Assembly: GCA_031179495.1 (NCBI GenBank) | Contig: JAPSHS010000011.1 | Location: forward strand, 1 to 32,715 | DNA length: 32,715 nt | From: Kocuria sp. | GTDB lineage: Bacteria; Actinomycetota; Actinomycetes; Actinomycetales; Micrococcaceae | Direction: 5' to 3' | Shown here: positions 1 to 8,076 of the stretch, one piece after another | Layout: every line of letters starts with the position of its first letter | Numbering within the stretch: the first letter of the stretch is position 1 | The notes under the pieces: generated by a model | The model's input: the letters and a program-made list of their open reading frames with translations, nothing else | The model's database searches: none | What the model was told of the DNA's origin: nothing | Program-made: the position numbers and the translations under genes

Positions 1-411
1 TACCTGCGGCTCTTCCCGGGCCCGCTCGCCGAGGCGGTACGGGCGGTGGCGACCGCCGAGGGCGCCGTGGTGGTGCACTGCTCGGCCGGGCGGGACCGGA
101 CCGGGGTGCTGGCCCTGCTCCTGCTGGATCTCGCCGGGGCCTCCCCGGAGCGCCTGCTGGCCGAGGACGAGGCGGCCGTGCGCGGGATCAACGAGTGGCA
201 CCGGGTCTCCCCCGTGCCCCACCCGGTCGAGCGCCACCACCCCGAGCACGAGCTGGCCGGGCTGCTCGTGGAACGGCGGGCCGCCCTCGCGGAGGTGGCG
301 GCCGAGCTCGACGCCGAGCGCTATCTGCGGGCGGCCGGGGTGCCCGCCGCGGAGCTCGCGGCCCTGCGCCGCCGGCTCGGCCGACCGGCGCCCCTCAGCC
401 CCGGTCCTTGA
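1..411 (+). CDS. Tyrosine-protein phosphatase, C-terminal part (5' end outside window)
   Basis: The frame is open from the first base of the window, so the true start lies upstream. The visible part, about 136 residues, begins YLRLFPGPLAEAV and carries the phosphatase P-loop HCSAGRDRTG, with the catalytic Cys and Arg of the CX5R motif. This fits the bacterial tyrosine/serine phosphatase family related to Mycobacterium PtpB (Y_phosphatase3), which hydrolyses phosphotyrosine and sometimes phosphoinositides. The helical tail after the loop (LLAEDEAAVRGINEWH) is typical of that family. The gene ends TGA at 409-411 and overlaps the end of the convergent thioesterase gene by 17 bp. Family assignment is firm. 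The substrate is unknown and secretion cannot be judged without the N-terminus. Confidence 0.85.
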   Translation, partial: YLRLFPGPLAEAVRAVATAEGAVVVHCSAGRDRTGVLALLLLDLAGASPERLLAEDEAAVRGINEWHRVSPVPHPVERHHPEHELAGLLVERRAALAEVAAELDAERYLRAAGVPAAELAALRRRLGRPAPLSPGP

Positions 412-805
412 GGAAGTTCGTGATCCGCACGGTGCACAGCCGGGTGCCGTCCTCGTGCGCGATCACCACCTCGTGGCAGGTCAGGGAGCGGCCCAGCTGC
501 AGCGCGGTGGCCGTGGCCGTCACGGTGCCCTCGCGGGAGGAGCGGTGGTGGGTGGCGTTGACGTCGACCCCCACGGCGACCTTGCCCATCGTGGAGGCGT
601 GGATCACGGCCGCCCAGGAGCCCACGGCCTCCCCGAGCGCCACCATGGCGCCGCCGTGCAGCAGGCCCAGCGACTGCCGGTTGCCCTCGACGGGCATCGT
701 GGCGACCACGCGCTCGGCCGACTCCTCCAGGACGGTCACGCCCATCTTCTCGTCCAGCTCGCCCAGCACGATCCGCCAGGGCTCGTGGTTCTCGCTCGCG
801 CTCAT
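395..805 (-). CDS. Hotdog-fold thioesterase, PaaI/MenI (YdiI)-like
   Basis: A 136-residue acyl-CoA thioesterase of the hotdog fold. The core LGLLHGGAMVALGEAVGSWAA has the HGG turn and the Glu of the E. coli YdiI/MenI subgroup (HGGxxVxLxExxGS). The later segments HHRSSREGTVT and LQLGRSLTCHEV also follow that subgroup. The ATG at 805 is preceded by GAGGAG at good spacing. The gene is divergent from paaZ and shares its 156-bp upstream region, which contains a PaaR-like operator, so co-regulation is possible. It could hydrolyse aromatic or naphthoyl-CoA esters. It is not the canonical paaI, which lies at 5211-5693. The family is secure and the physiological substrate is open. Confidence 0.85.
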   Translation of the reverse strand: MSASENHEPWRIVLGELDEKMGVTVLEESAERVVATMPVEGNRQSLGLLHGGAMVALGEAVGSWAAVIHASTMGKVAVGVDVNATHHRSSREGTVTATATALQLGRSLTCHEVVIAHEDGTRLCTVRITNFLKDRG

Positions 806-858
806 GGCGCTCCTCGGTGGCAGGTCCCCGGAGCGCAGATCGACAGTGGCCCCGGGGT

Positions 859-902
859 GTGACGTAGGCTATCGTGGTCATAATACCGAACGATCGGTCA
901 GG
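859..902 (+). promoter_or_regulatory. paaZ promoter with PaaR-type operator
   Basis: A possible -35 (GTGACG, 859-864) and -10 (TAATAC, 881-886) are 16 bp apart. A 22-bp imperfect palindrome at 881-902 with core ACCGAACGATCGGTCAG overlaps the -10. It matches the operators at 5708-5729 and 5817-5838 and, from memory, the actinobacterial PaaR consensus ACCGnnCGnnCGGT. The palindrome is seen directly; PaaR binding is inferred. Confidence 0.7.
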
Positions 903-961
903 ATGCCGGGCCAGGATCGACTCCCGCCCCGGCACGCACCCGAGCGAAAGGACCACGCACC

Positions 962-3052
962 GTGGCAGCACAGACCCGGACCATCCTCCCGAGCTACCTG
1001 CGAGGCCGGTGGTGGACGCCGGAGAACCCGCAGCGGGTCACGGAGGTCACCGACGCCTCGACCGGCGAGGTCGTGGCGTGCGTGTCCACCGACGGCATCG
1101 ACATCGCCTCCGCCGTGGAGTACGGGCGGACCGTGGGCCAGCAGTCCCTCGGGGAGCTCACCATCCACGAGCGGGCGCTGAAGCTCAAGGAGCTCGCGCA
1201 GCACCTCACCGAGCGCAAGCAGGAGCTCTACGACCTCTCCTACGCCACGGGGGCCACCCTCAAGGACCACTTCTTCGACGTGGACGGCGGCATCGGCACC
1301 CTCTTCACGTTCTCCTCCAAGGGCCGGCGCGAGCTGCCCAACGCCAACGTCATCGTGGACGGCGCCGTGGAGCAGCTGTCGAAGGACGGCTCCTTCCTCG
1401 GCGAGCACATCTACACCCGGATGCCCGGCGTGGCCGTGCAGATCAACGCGTTCAACTTCCCGGTGTGGGGCTTCCTGGAGAAGTTCGCGCCGTCGTTCAT
1501 CGCCGGCATGCCCACCGTGGTCAAGCCCGCGACGCCCACCGGCTACGTCACCGAGGCCTGCGTGCGCCTGATGGTCGAGTCCGGCATCCTGCCCGAGGGC
1601 TCCCTGCAGCTGGTCTCCGGGTCCGCCCGGGACCTGCTCGACCACCTGGACTACCGCGACCACGTGGCCTTCACCGGCTCCGCCGGCACCGCGGAGTCGC
1701 TGCGCGACCACGACAGCGTGCGCACCGGCGGAGTGCGCTTCACCGCCGAGACGGACTCCCTCAACGCGGCCATCCTGGGTCCGGACGCCACGCCCGACAC
1801 CCCGGAGTTCGAGGCCTTCGTCAAGGCCGTGTTCGTCGAGATCACGTCGAAGGCCGGGCAGAAGTGCACGGCCATCCGGCGCGTCATCGTCCCGCAGGAC
1901 CGCGTGGAGGACGTCGTCGCGGCCGTCGCCGAGCGCGTGCAGCAGCGAGTGGTCATCGGCGACCCCCGCACCGAGGGCGTCACCATGGGAGCCCTGGCCT
2001 CCAAGGAGCAGCAGTCCGAGGTCCGCAAGGCCGTGGAGCGGCTCGTGGCCGCGGGCGGCACCGTCCGGCTCGGTGGCCCCGACGGCTCCGTGGGCGGGGC
2101 CGACGCCGAGGCGGGGGCCTTCTTCCCCGTCACCGTGCTGTCCTTCGACGACCCGCTGACCCCGGAGGTCCACTTCGTCGAGGCCTTCGGACCGGTGACC
2201 TCCGTGCTCGGCTACACCGACGTCGACGACGCCGTGCGGCTCGCCGCGCTGGGCGGCGGATCGCTCGTGGCCACCGTGTGCACGAACGACGGCGCGACCG
2301 CCGCCCGCTTCATCGCCGGCATCGGCTCCCACCACGGGCGCGTGCACTTCCTCAACCGCCAGGACGCCAGGACCTCCACCGGGCACGGCTCGCCCATGCC
2401 GCACCTGGTGCACGGCGGGCCGGGCCGGGCCGGCGGCGGCGAGGAGCTGGGCGGCGTGCGCGGCATCAAGCACTACATGCAGCGCACCGCGATCCAGGGT
2501 CCCCCGGACGTCCTCACCGCCGTGACGGGTGTGTGGCACCGGGGTGCGGCGGCGAACACCGTGACCCGGGAGGTGGTCGAGAACGGCACCGGCGAGCACC
2601 CGTTCCGGAAGTCCCTGGAGACCCTGCGGATCGGCGACCAGTTCGCCTCCGAGCTGCGCACCGTGACCCTCGAGGACATCACCGAGTTCGCGGACCGGAC
2701 GGGGGACAGGTTCTACGCGCACACCGACGAGGAGGCCGCCACGGCCAACCCGTTCTTCCCGCGCCGGGTGGCCCACGGCTACCTGCTGGTCTCCTGGGCG
2801 GCCGGGCTGTTCGTGGACGCCGCGCCGGGCCCCGTCCTGGCGAACTACGGGCTGGAGAACCTGCGGTTCCTCACGCCGGTGACCTACGACGACGCCTTCA
2901 GGGTGACCCTGACCGCCAAGCAGATCACCCCGCGCGTGACCGACGAGTACGGCGAGGTCCGGTGGGACGCGATCCTGCACAACCAGCACGACGACATCGT
3001 CGCGACCTACGACGTGCTGACCCTCGTGGCGAAGACCTGGCCGGCCGCCTGA
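962..3052 (+). CDS. paaZ: PaaZ: oxepin-CoA hydrolase / 3-oxo-5,6-dehydrosuberyl-CoA semialdehyde dehydrogenase
   Basis: A bifunctional ring-opening enzyme of phenylacetate degradation, 696 residues, close to the family's usual length of about 680. The N-terminal three quarters is an aldehyde dehydrogenase with the catalytic Glu in FTAETDSLNA and Cys in GQKCTAIRR. The C-terminal MaoC-like hydratase domain has FYAHTDEEAATANPFF and RRVAHGYLLVSWAAGLFVD, matching E. coli PaaZ closely. The hydratase opens oxepin-CoA and the dehydrogenase oxidises the resulting semialdehyde before it cyclises. The GTG at 962 follows GAAAGGA. The gene stands alone on its transcript, with a PaaR-like operator upstream and a strong hairpin just after the stop, opposite paaR. 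Assignment is very secure. Confidence 0.97.
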   Translation: MAAQTRTILPSYLRGRWWTPENPQRVTEVTDASTGEVVACVSTDGIDIASAVEYGRTVGQQSLGELTIHERALKLKELAQHLTERKQELYDLSYATGATLKDHFFDVDGGIGTLFTFSSKGRRELPNANVIVDGAVEQLSKDGSFLGEHIYTRMPGVAVQINAFNFPVWGFLEKFAPSFIAGMPTVVKPATPTGYVTEACVRLMVESGILPEGSLQLVSGSARDLLDHLDYRDHVAFTGSAGTAESLRDHDSVRTGGVRFTAETDSLNAAILGPDATPDTPEFEAFVKAVFVEITSKAGQKCTAIRRVIVPQDRVEDVVAAVAERVQQRVVIGDPRTEGVTMGALASKEQQSEVRKAVERLVAAGGTVRLGGPDGSVGGADAEAGAFFPVTVLSFDDPLTPEVHFVEAFGPVTSVLGYTDVDDAVRLAALGGGSLVATVCTNDGATAARFIAGIGSHHGRVHFLNRQDARTSTGHGSPMPHLVHGGPGRAGGGEELGGVRGIKHYMQRTAIQGPPDVLTAVTGVWHRGAAANTVTREVVENGTGEHPFRKSLETLRIGDQFASELRTVTLEDITEFADRTGDRFYAHTDEEAATANPFFPRRVAHGYLLVSWAAGLFVDAAPGPVLANYGLENLRFLTPVTYDDAFRVTLTAKQITPRVTDEYGEVRWDAILHNQHDDIVATYDVLTLVAKTWPAA

Positions 3053-3054
3053 GT

Positions 3055-3110
3055 CCGCCGCACGAGGAGGGGCCCCCGGCGCTCGCCGGGGGCCCCTCCT
3101 CGTGCGGCGG
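3055..3110. terminator. Bidirectional terminator between paaZ and paaR
   Basis: A perfect 26-bp inverted repeat (arms 3055-3080 and 3085-3110) with a 4-base loop GCTC. It begins 3 bases after the paaZ stop and ends 20 bases before the end of the convergent paaR gene. There is no T tract, as is common in high-GC actinobacteria. The position between two gene ends supports a shared terminator. Confidence 0.85.
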
Positions 3111-3130
3111 AGCGCGCTCGCCGGCCGGCC

Positions 3131-3754
3131 TCAGGGGGCGCGCAGCCCCGAGAACGCGAGCGCGACCACGGTGTCGGCCAGTGCGTCGGAGGCCTTGTCC
3201 GGGTCCGGCCGGTACCAGTCGACGATCGAGTTGATCATGCCCAGGAGCAGACGGGAGGCGGAGCGGCCGCTGATGTCGTCGCGCAGGCCGCCCTCGGTCT
3301 GTGCCTGCTCGATGAGCGCGCCCACCTGCCGGGTGACGGAGCGGCGGCGCTCCAGCGCCCGGGTCTCGACCTCGGAGTTGCCCCGCAGCCGCAGCAGCAG
3401 CGTCACGTAGGGCATCTGCTCCACGAGCACGCGCACGGTCCCCCGGATCACGTGCTCCAGCCGCTCGACCGCCGGCGCCTCCGTCCGCTCGGCCGAGGCC
3501 AGCACCTCCTCGAGGGCGTCCAGGGCGCGCCCCAGGGCCTGCTCGAGGATCTCCTCCTTGGACTGCACGTGGTGGTAGATCGCCGACTTGGAGATGCCCA
3601 GGTGCTTGGACAGCGTGCCCATCGAGGTGGCGTCGTAGCCGTGGACGTTGAACACCTCGACACAGACGCTCAGCAGCGTCTCACGGTCGTAGCCGGGCCG
3701 GCCGCGGCGCGGTGCTCCGCTGTCCGGGAGCGCGGACGCCGGTGCTTGCGTCAT
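3131..3754 (-). CDS. paaR: TetR-family regulator, likely PaaR
   Basis: A 207-residue TetR repressor. The helix-turn-helix lies near the N-terminus (TSMGTLSKHLGISKSAIYHHVQSKEEIL), followed by an all-helical ligand domain. Its place among paaZ, paaK and paaI, and three similar palindromes upstream of paaZ, paaI and paaA, make it the probable phenylacetyl-CoA-responsive repressor of the pathway. I chose the ATG at 3754, preceded by GAGG. A longer reading would need a TTG at 3793. A TAGGAT -10 at 3799-3804 on the same strand suggests its own promoter, and no PaaR box is visible there, so autoregulation is not supported. The TetR assignment is secure; the PaaR role is inferred from context. Confidence 0.88.
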   Translation of the reverse strand: MTQAPASALPDSGAPRRGRPGYDRETLLSVCVEVFNVHGYDATSMGTLSKHLGISKSAIYHHVQSKEEILEQALGRALDALEEVLASAERTEAPAVERLEHVIRGTVRVLVEQMPYVTLLLRLRGNSEVETRALERRRSVTRQVGALIEQAQTEGGLRDDISGRSASRLLLGMINSIVDWYRPDPDKASDALADTVVALAFSGLRAP

Positions 3755-3798
3755 GGGGACCTCGATCTCGACGGTGACGGGACGGTGGGGCAACGATG

Positions 3799-3804
3799 AT
3801 CCTA
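3799..3804 (-). promoter_or_regulatory. -10 box for paaR
   Basis: TAGGAT read on the minus strand, about 38 bases upstream of the paaR ATG allowing for the start point. It matches the TAnnnT form seen elsewhere in the window. No clear -35 is visible. Confidence 0.4.
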
Positions 3805-3810
3805 TGACGC

Positions 3811-3841
3811 GACCGGCCCCGAGCGGTTCCGGAGGCCGGTC
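3811..3841. terminator. Possible hairpin terminator between paaK and paaR
   Basis: Inverted repeat GACCGGCC (3811-3818) and GGCCGGTC (3834-3841) in the 111-bp gap between the end of paaK and the start of paaR. It could end the paaI-paaK transcript ahead of the paaR promoter. The stem is short and there is no T tract, so support is modest. Confidence 0.35.
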
Positions 3842-3865
3842 GGGGGCCGGGCCGGTGCGCGGCCG

Positions 3866-5209
3866 TCACGCCTCCTTGCGGTGGTCGTAGACCCGCCGCA
3901 ACTTGCCGGAGGATCGCGCGAGCGTGTCCGGCTCGGCGATCTGGACGGTGGCCGAGGAGCCGATCCTCGTCTTGATGTGGTGCACCAGCTCCCGGCCACC
4001 GGCCTCGGCCACCTCCCGGGTGACCTCCGCGCGGCGCTCGATGGTGACGGTCATCTGGTCCATGCGGTGCGGCCGGGTGATGTCGAGGACGAAGTGCGGG
4101 CTCAGCGCGGGGATCTGCAGGGCGAGCTCCTCGATCTGGGAGGGGAACAGGTTGACCCCGCGGAGGATGATCATGTCGTCGGAGCGGCCCGTGATCCGGC
4201 CCATCCGCCGGTGCCCGGGCCGGTCCGTGCCGGGGAGCAGGCGGGTGAGGTCGTGGGTGCGGTAGCGGATGATCGGCAGGGCCTCCTTGGTGAGCGCCGT
4301 GAACACGAGCTCACCGGGCCGGCCGGTCTCCAGGACCTCGTCCGTGAACGGGTCGATGATCTCCGGGCGGAAGTGGTCCTCCCAGATGTGGGAACCGTCC
4401 TTGGACCCGGCGGACTCCCCCGCCACGCCGGGCCCCATGACCTCGGAGAGGCCGTAGATGTCGCACGCGTCGATCCCGAAGATGGTCTCGATCTCCCGGC
4501 GCATCTCCTCGGTCCACGGCTCGGCGCCGAGCACGGCGGTGCGCAGCGAGGTCCCCCGGGGGTCGAGACCGAGCTTCCTGAAGCCGTCGGCGATGGTCAG
4601 CAGGTAGGTGGGCGTCGAGAGGATGGCCTGGGGCTCGAAGTCCCGGATCATCTGGACCTGCTTCTCCGTCTGCCCGCCGGACATCGGGATGACCGCACAG
4701 CCCAGGCGCTCGGCGCCGTAGTGGGCGCCGAGCCCACCGGTGAACAGCCCGTAGCCGTAGGCGTTGTGCACCTTGTCCCCGGGCCGCACGCCGGAGAGGC
4801 GGAAGCAGCGGGCCACGAGGCTCGCCCAGGTGGTGATGTCGTTCTCGGTGTAGGCCACCACGGTGGGCTGGCCGGTGGTCCCGGAGGAGGCGTGGATCCG
4901 GCGCACCTCGCTCATGGGCACCGCGAGGGACCTGAAGGGGTACGCCCTCCGCAGGAACTCCTTGTCCGTGTACGGGAACAGCCGGAGGTCCTCGAGCTCC
5001 TTGAGGTCGCCCGGGTGCACACCGTGGGCGTCGAAGAGCTCCGTGTAGGCGGGGACGTTCCGGTAGGCGTGGTGCAGGCTCCAGCGCAGGCGCTCGAGCT
5101 GGAGGGACTCCACCTGGTCCCGGCTCATCGTCTCCTCGGGATCCGGCTGCGACCGGTCCGCGGGGGCGGCGGGCGGGGCGTACGGGTTGGGCACGGAGCT
5201 CACGGTCAT
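3866..5209 (-). CDS. paaK: PaaK: phenylacetate-CoA ligase
   Basis: A 447-residue AMP-forming ligase that activates phenylacetate to phenylacetyl-CoA, the entry step of the pathway, in the cytoplasm. It has the phosphate-binding loop HASSGTTGQPTVVAYT near residue 110, the adenylate-binding segment DIYGLSEVMGPG and the C-terminal region GRSDDMIILRGVNLFPSQIEE typical of PaaK. The frame stays open upstream to 5347, but the extra 46 residues are Pro/Arg-rich and overlap paaI. The ATG at 5209 lies one base after the paaI stop (TGAGATG), which indicates translational coupling. The adjacent paaR points to use in phenylacetate catabolism. Length and motifs are normal for the family. Confidence 0.97.
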   Translation of the reverse strand: MTVSSVPNPYAPPAAPADRSQPDPEETMSRDQVESLQLERLRWSLHHAYRNVPAYTELFDAHGVHPGDLKELEDLRLFPYTDKEFLRRAYPFRSLAVPMSEVRRIHASSGTTGQPTVVAYTENDITTWASLVARCFRLSGVRPGDKVHNAYGYGLFTGGLGAHYGAERLGCAVIPMSGGQTEKQVQMIRDFEPQAILSTPTYLLTIADGFRKLGLDPRGTSLRTAVLGAEPWTEEMRREIETIFGIDACDIYGLSEVMGPGVAGESAGSKDGSHIWEDHFRPEIIDPFTDEVLETGRPGELVFTALTKEALPIIRYRTHDLTRLLPGTDRPGHRRMGRITGRSDDMIILRGVNLFPSQIEELALQIPALSPHFVLDITRPHRMDQMTVTIERRAEVTREVAEAGGRELVHHIKTRIGSSATVQIAEPDTLARSSGKLRRVYDHRKEA

Positions 5210-5210
5210 C

Positions 5211-5693
5211 TCAGGCGTCCTCGGTCTGCTGGGTGGTGTGCCGGGCGGTCTGCGCGGCCGGCTCCGCCGCCGGCGCGGCGGCCGCCCGGAGGGCGGGGTT
5301 CGGGATGGTGCGGCTGCGTCCGCGGAACTCGGCGACGAGCCGGTCACCGGCCGTGACCTGGATGTCGTAGACGCCGCTGCGCCCGGTCCGGGCGCGCACG
5401 GTGCCGACCGCGGTGAGCTCCTGCCCCCGGTGGGGAGAGGCGAGGAAGTTGATGTCCGCCCCGGAGGCCACCGTGATGGTGCTGCCGTCCGCGTCGGGGT
5501 CGTTGCACGCGAGGGCGAAGCAGGTGTCCGCGAGGGCGAAGACCATGCCGCCGTGGGCGATGCCGAAGCCGTTGAGCATCTCCTCCCGCAGCGTCATGCG
5601 GATCTGGGCGTGGCCGTACTCCGCGCGGTCCACGGTGATGCCCATCCAGCGCGAGGCGTGGTCCCCCGCGAGGATCGGGTGCTCCTGGGACAT
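5211..5693 (-). CDS. paaI: PaaI: hydroxyphenylacetyl-CoA thioesterase
   Basis: A 160-residue hotdog thioesterase. The motif NGFGIAHGGMVFALADTCFALACN contains the HGG turn and the catalytic Asp of PaaI, and ASGADINFLASPHRGQELTA follows the family pattern. PaaI releases CoA from dead-end ring-hydroxylated phenylacetyl-CoA and so protects the CoA pool. The ATG at 5693 has GAGGAG upstream; a start further upstream would run into the promoter. The last 25 residues are Ala/Thr-rich and not conserved in the family. It is the first gene of a leftward unit with paaK, divergent from paaA, with an operator at 5708-5729. Confidence 0.95.
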   Translation of the reverse strand: MSQEHPILAGDHASRWMGITVDRAEYGHAQIRMTLREEMLNGFGIAHGGMVFALADTCFALACNDPDADGSTITVASGADINFLASPHRGQELTAVGTVRARTGRSGVYDIQVTAGDRLVAEFRGRSRTIPNPALRAAAAPAAEPAAQTARHTTQQTEDA

Positions 5694-5707
5694 GTGCTGC
5701 TCCTCAC

Positions 5708-5758
5708 AATTCACGACCGAATGGTCAGTAGACAATCTCACTCCCCGCCCCGTGTCAA
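5708..5758 (-). promoter_or_regulatory. paaI-paaK promoter and operator
   Basis: On the minus strand there is a perfect -35 TTGACA (5758-5753), a 17-bp spacer and a -10-like TTGTCT (5735-5730). The 22-bp palindrome at 5708-5729 (core GACCGAATGGTCAG) starts directly after the -10, where a repressor would block initiation. It is related to the operators upstream of paaZ and paaA. Confidence 0.75.
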
Positions 5759-5794
5759 GCCGCGGCACGTCCGGGAATCCGGAGGCACGACGTG

Positions 5795-5838
5795 TTGACG
5801 CGGTGCATGGGGACTTATATTCTGAACGAACGGTCAGT
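5795..5838 (+). promoter_or_regulatory. paaABCDE promoter and PaaR-type operator
   Basis: A near-consensus promoter: -35 TTGACG (5795-5800), 17-bp spacer, -10 TATTCT (5818-5823). The 22-bp operator at 5817-5838 (core TGAACGAACGGTCAGT) covers the -10 and expected start point. With 5708-5758 it makes a compact divergent control region. Promoter spacing and the operator match are seen directly; the regulator is inferred. Confidence 0.8.
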
Positions 5839-5893
5839 TAGTCGAGGGCGGCCTTCCCGCTCCGCGACGCCATCTCATCGGAAGAGGGACACC

Positions 5894-6910
5894 ATGACTA
5901 CGCAGAACAGCGGCCTCCACGCCGTGGCCGCCGCGGAGCCGGCGGAGCAGGCCGAGCTGGACCGCGCCGGCCAGGAGCACTTCGACCGCATCATCGCCGA
6001 GGACTCCCGCATCGAGCCGCGCGACTGGATGCCCGCCGCCTACCGCAGGACCCTCGTCCGCCAGATCTCGCAGCACGCGCACTCCGAGATCATCGGGATG
6101 CAGCCGGAGGGCAACTGGATCTCCCGGGCCCCGTCCCTCAAGCGCAAGGCCATCCTCATGGCCAAGGTCCAGGACGAGGCCGGCCACGGGCTGTACCTCT
6201 ACTCCGCCGCCGAGACCCTGGGCACCCCGCGCTCCGAGCTCAACCAGCAGCTGCTGGACGGCCGGGCCAAGTACTCCTCGATCTTCAACTACCCGGCGCG
6301 CACCTGGGCCGACATGGGCGCCATCGGCTGGCTCGTGGACGGCGCGGCGATCGCCAACCAGGTCCCGCTGTGCCGGGCCTCCTACGGCCCCTACGGCCGC
6401 GCGATGGTGCGCATCTGCAAGGAGGAGTCCTTCCACCAGCGCCAGGGCTGGGAGATCCTCCACGAGCTCTCCCACGGCACCCCCGCGCAGAAGCAGATGG
6501 CCCAGGACGCCGTGAACCGCTTCTACGGCCCCTCCCTGCAGATGTTCGGGCCCCCGGACGACGACTCGCCCAACTCGAAGCAGTCCATGGCGTGGAACAT
6601 CAAGCGCTTCTCCAACGACGAGCTGCGCCAGCGCTTCGTGGACATGATCGTCGAGCAGGCCGCGGCACTCGACCTGACCCTCCCCGACCCGGACCTGAAG
6701 TGGAACGAGGAGCGCGGCCACTACGACTACGGACCGCTGGACTGGGACGAGTTCAAGGCCGTCGTGGGCGGCAGGGGCCCGTGCAACCTCCAGCGGATGC
6801 AGCGCCGCCGCCAGGCGCACGAGGACGGCGCGTGGGTCCGTGAGGCCGCCGCCGCCTACGCCCGCAGGACCGCCCCGGAGCGCGCCCCTGCCGAACTCAT
6901 CGGAGCCTGA
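5894..6910 (+). CDS. paaA: PaaA: phenylacetyl-CoA 1,2-epoxidase catalytic subunit
   Basis: A 338-residue di-iron oxygenase subunit. Ring epoxidation of phenylacetyl-CoA takes place here, with PaaC as structural partner. Iron-ligand motifs are visible: [13 protein letters not shown] (about residues 91-103) and [12 protein letters not shown] (about 175-186). The segment [14 protein letters not shown] is characteristic of PaaA. The ATG at 5894 follows GAGGGA; the open frame continues upstream into the promoter and is not used. It is the first gene of a tight operon: paaB begins 2 bases after its stop. Length and motifs are normal. Confidence 0.97.
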   Translation: MTTQNSGLHAVAAAEPAEQAELDRAGQEHFDRIIAEDSRIEPRDWMPAAYRRTLVRQISQHAHSEIIGMQPEGNWISRAPSLKRKAILMAKVQDEAGHGLYLYSAAETLGTPRSELNQQLLDGRAKYSSIFNYPARTWADMGAIGWLVDGAAIANQVPLCRASYGPYGRAMVRICKEESFHQRQGWEILHELSHGTPAQKQMAQDAVNRFYGPSLQMFGPPDDDSPNSKQSMAWNIKRFSNDELRQRFVDMIVEQAAALDLTLPDPDLKWNEERGHYDYGPLDWDEFKAVVGGRGPCNLQRMQRRRQAHEDGAWVREAAAAYARRTAPERAPAELIGA

Positions 6911-6912
6911 GC

Positions 6913-7239
6913 ATGAGCGAGAACCACGAGAACACCGTGCGCCCGATCGGCGCCGCCTCGGACGAGTGGCCCCTGTGGGAGGTGTTCGTGCGCTCCTCGC
7001 GCGGGCTCTCCCACGTCCACGCCGGCTCGTTGCACGCCCCGGACGCCACCATGGCCGTGCGCAACGCCCGCGACCTCTACACCCGCCGCAACGAGGGCAC
7101 CTCCGTGTGGGTCGTGCCCTCCGAGGCCGTCACGGCGTCGGACCCCGACGCCAAGGGCGCGTACTTCGAGTCCGCGCAGGGCAAGAGCTACCGCCACGCC
7201 ACGTACTACACCAAGAGCGAAGGGGTGAAGCACCTGTGA
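6913..7239 (+). CDS. paaB: PaaB: phenylacetyl-CoA epoxidase subunit B
   Basis: A 108-residue small subunit of the multicomponent epoxidase. The family motifs EWPLWEVFVRSSRGLSHVHAGSLHA and AVRNARDLYTRRNEG are present. PaaB has no catalytic residues and is thought to bridge PaaAC and stabilise the complex. The ATG at 6913 is 2 bases after the paaA stop. Its stop overlaps the GTG of paaC in a GTGA arrangement, which points to coupled translation. Confidence 0.96.
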   Translation: MSENHENTVRPIGAASDEWPLWEVFVRSSRGLSHVHAGSLHAPDATMAVRNARDLYTRRNEGTSVWVVPSEAVTASDPDAKGAYFESAQGKSYRHATYYTKSEGVKHL

Positions 7240-8063
7240 GCTACGCATCCCACGAGTCCGCGACCCGGATCAGCGCGGGCACCGCCATCACGGCGGAGGA
7301 CATCCGGGCCGGCGGGGCGAAGGCCCCCGAGGACGTGGCCCGCTACGCCCTCCAGCTGGGCGACGACGCCCTGATGCTCTCGCAGCGCCTCGGCTGGTGG
7401 ATCGCCCGCGCCCCGGAGCTCGAGGAGGACATCGCGCTGGCCAACATCGCCCTGGACCTGCTCGGGCACGCCCGCTTCTTCCTCACCTACGCCGGCACCG
7501 CGTGGGGGAGGACCGAGGACGAGCTCGCCTACTTCCGGGACGAGGAGGAGTTCCGCTCCTGCCGCCTCGTGGAGCAGGAGAACGGCGACTTCGGGCAGAC
7601 CATCGCCCGGCAGCTGATCTTCTCCTACTACCAGTACGAGCTCTACCGCCGGCTGGTGCGCTCCACCGACCCGACCCTCGCAGCCATCGCGGAGAAGGCG
7701 CTCAAGGAGATCGAGTACCACCAGGACCACGCGGGCCAGTGGGTGCTGCGCCTGGGCCTGGGCACCGAGGAGTCCAAGCGCCGGATCGCGGCCGGGCTGC
7801 ACTACATGTGGCCCTACGTGGACGAGCTGTTCCACGACGACGAGCTCGTCGACGCCCTCGGGGACGTCGCCGTGCGCCCGTCCGGGCTGCGGGCCGACTT
7901 CGACGCCCGGATCCGGGCGATCCTGCAGGAGGCGGAGCTGTCCGTCCCCGAGGTCCTGGGCGCCTACGGCGGGGACCGTTCCGGGCAGTTCAGCGAGCAG
8001 CGGGGCCACATCCTCGCCGAGATGCAGGTGCTGGCCCGCCAGCACCCCGGCGCCACCTGGTGA
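7236..8063 (+). CDS. paaC: PaaC: phenylacetyl-CoA epoxidase structural subunit
   Basis: A 275-residue ferritin-like subunit that forms a heterodimer with PaaA and supports its active site. Recognisable stretches are QLGDDALMLSQRLGWW, ALANIALDLLGHARFFL-like helices and EIEYHQDHAGQWVLRLG. I chose the GTG at 7236 because it overlaps the paaB stop by 4 bases, has AAGGGG upstream and yields the usual short N-terminus. The frame is open further upstream but only antiparallel to paaA and paaB. The next gene follows after a 13-base gap that holds its ribosome site. Confidence 0.95.
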   Translation: MSYASHESATRISAGTAITAEDIRAGGAKAPEDVARYALQLGDDALMLSQRLGWWIARAPELEEDIALANIALDLLGHARFFLTYAGTAWGRTEDELAYFRDEEEFRSCRLVEQENGDFGQTIARQLIFSYYQYELYRRLVRSTDPTLAAIAEKALKEIEYHQDHAGQWVLRLGLGTEESKRRIAAGLHYMWPYVDELFHDDELVDALGDVAVRPSGLRADFDARIRAILQEAELSVPEVLGAYGGDRSGQFSEQRGHILAEMQVLARQHPGATW

Positions 8064-8076
8064 GGAGGTGACGACG

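Noticed and set aside
878..2989. Long open frame on the minus strand across paaZ (703 codons)
   Set aside because: Gly/His/Asp/Arg-rich shadow of a high-GC gene, with no family features; paaZ on the plus strand is certain.
3755..3793. Longer paaR from a TTG at 3793
   Set aside because: The -10 box would make it leaderless with a TTG, which is unlikely; the ATG at 3754 has a ribosome site and the extra 13 residues are not typical of TetR proteins.
5210..5347. N-terminal extension of PaaK
   Set aside because: Pro/Arg-rich and fully overlapping paaI; the ATG at 5209 fits the coupled TGAGATG junction.
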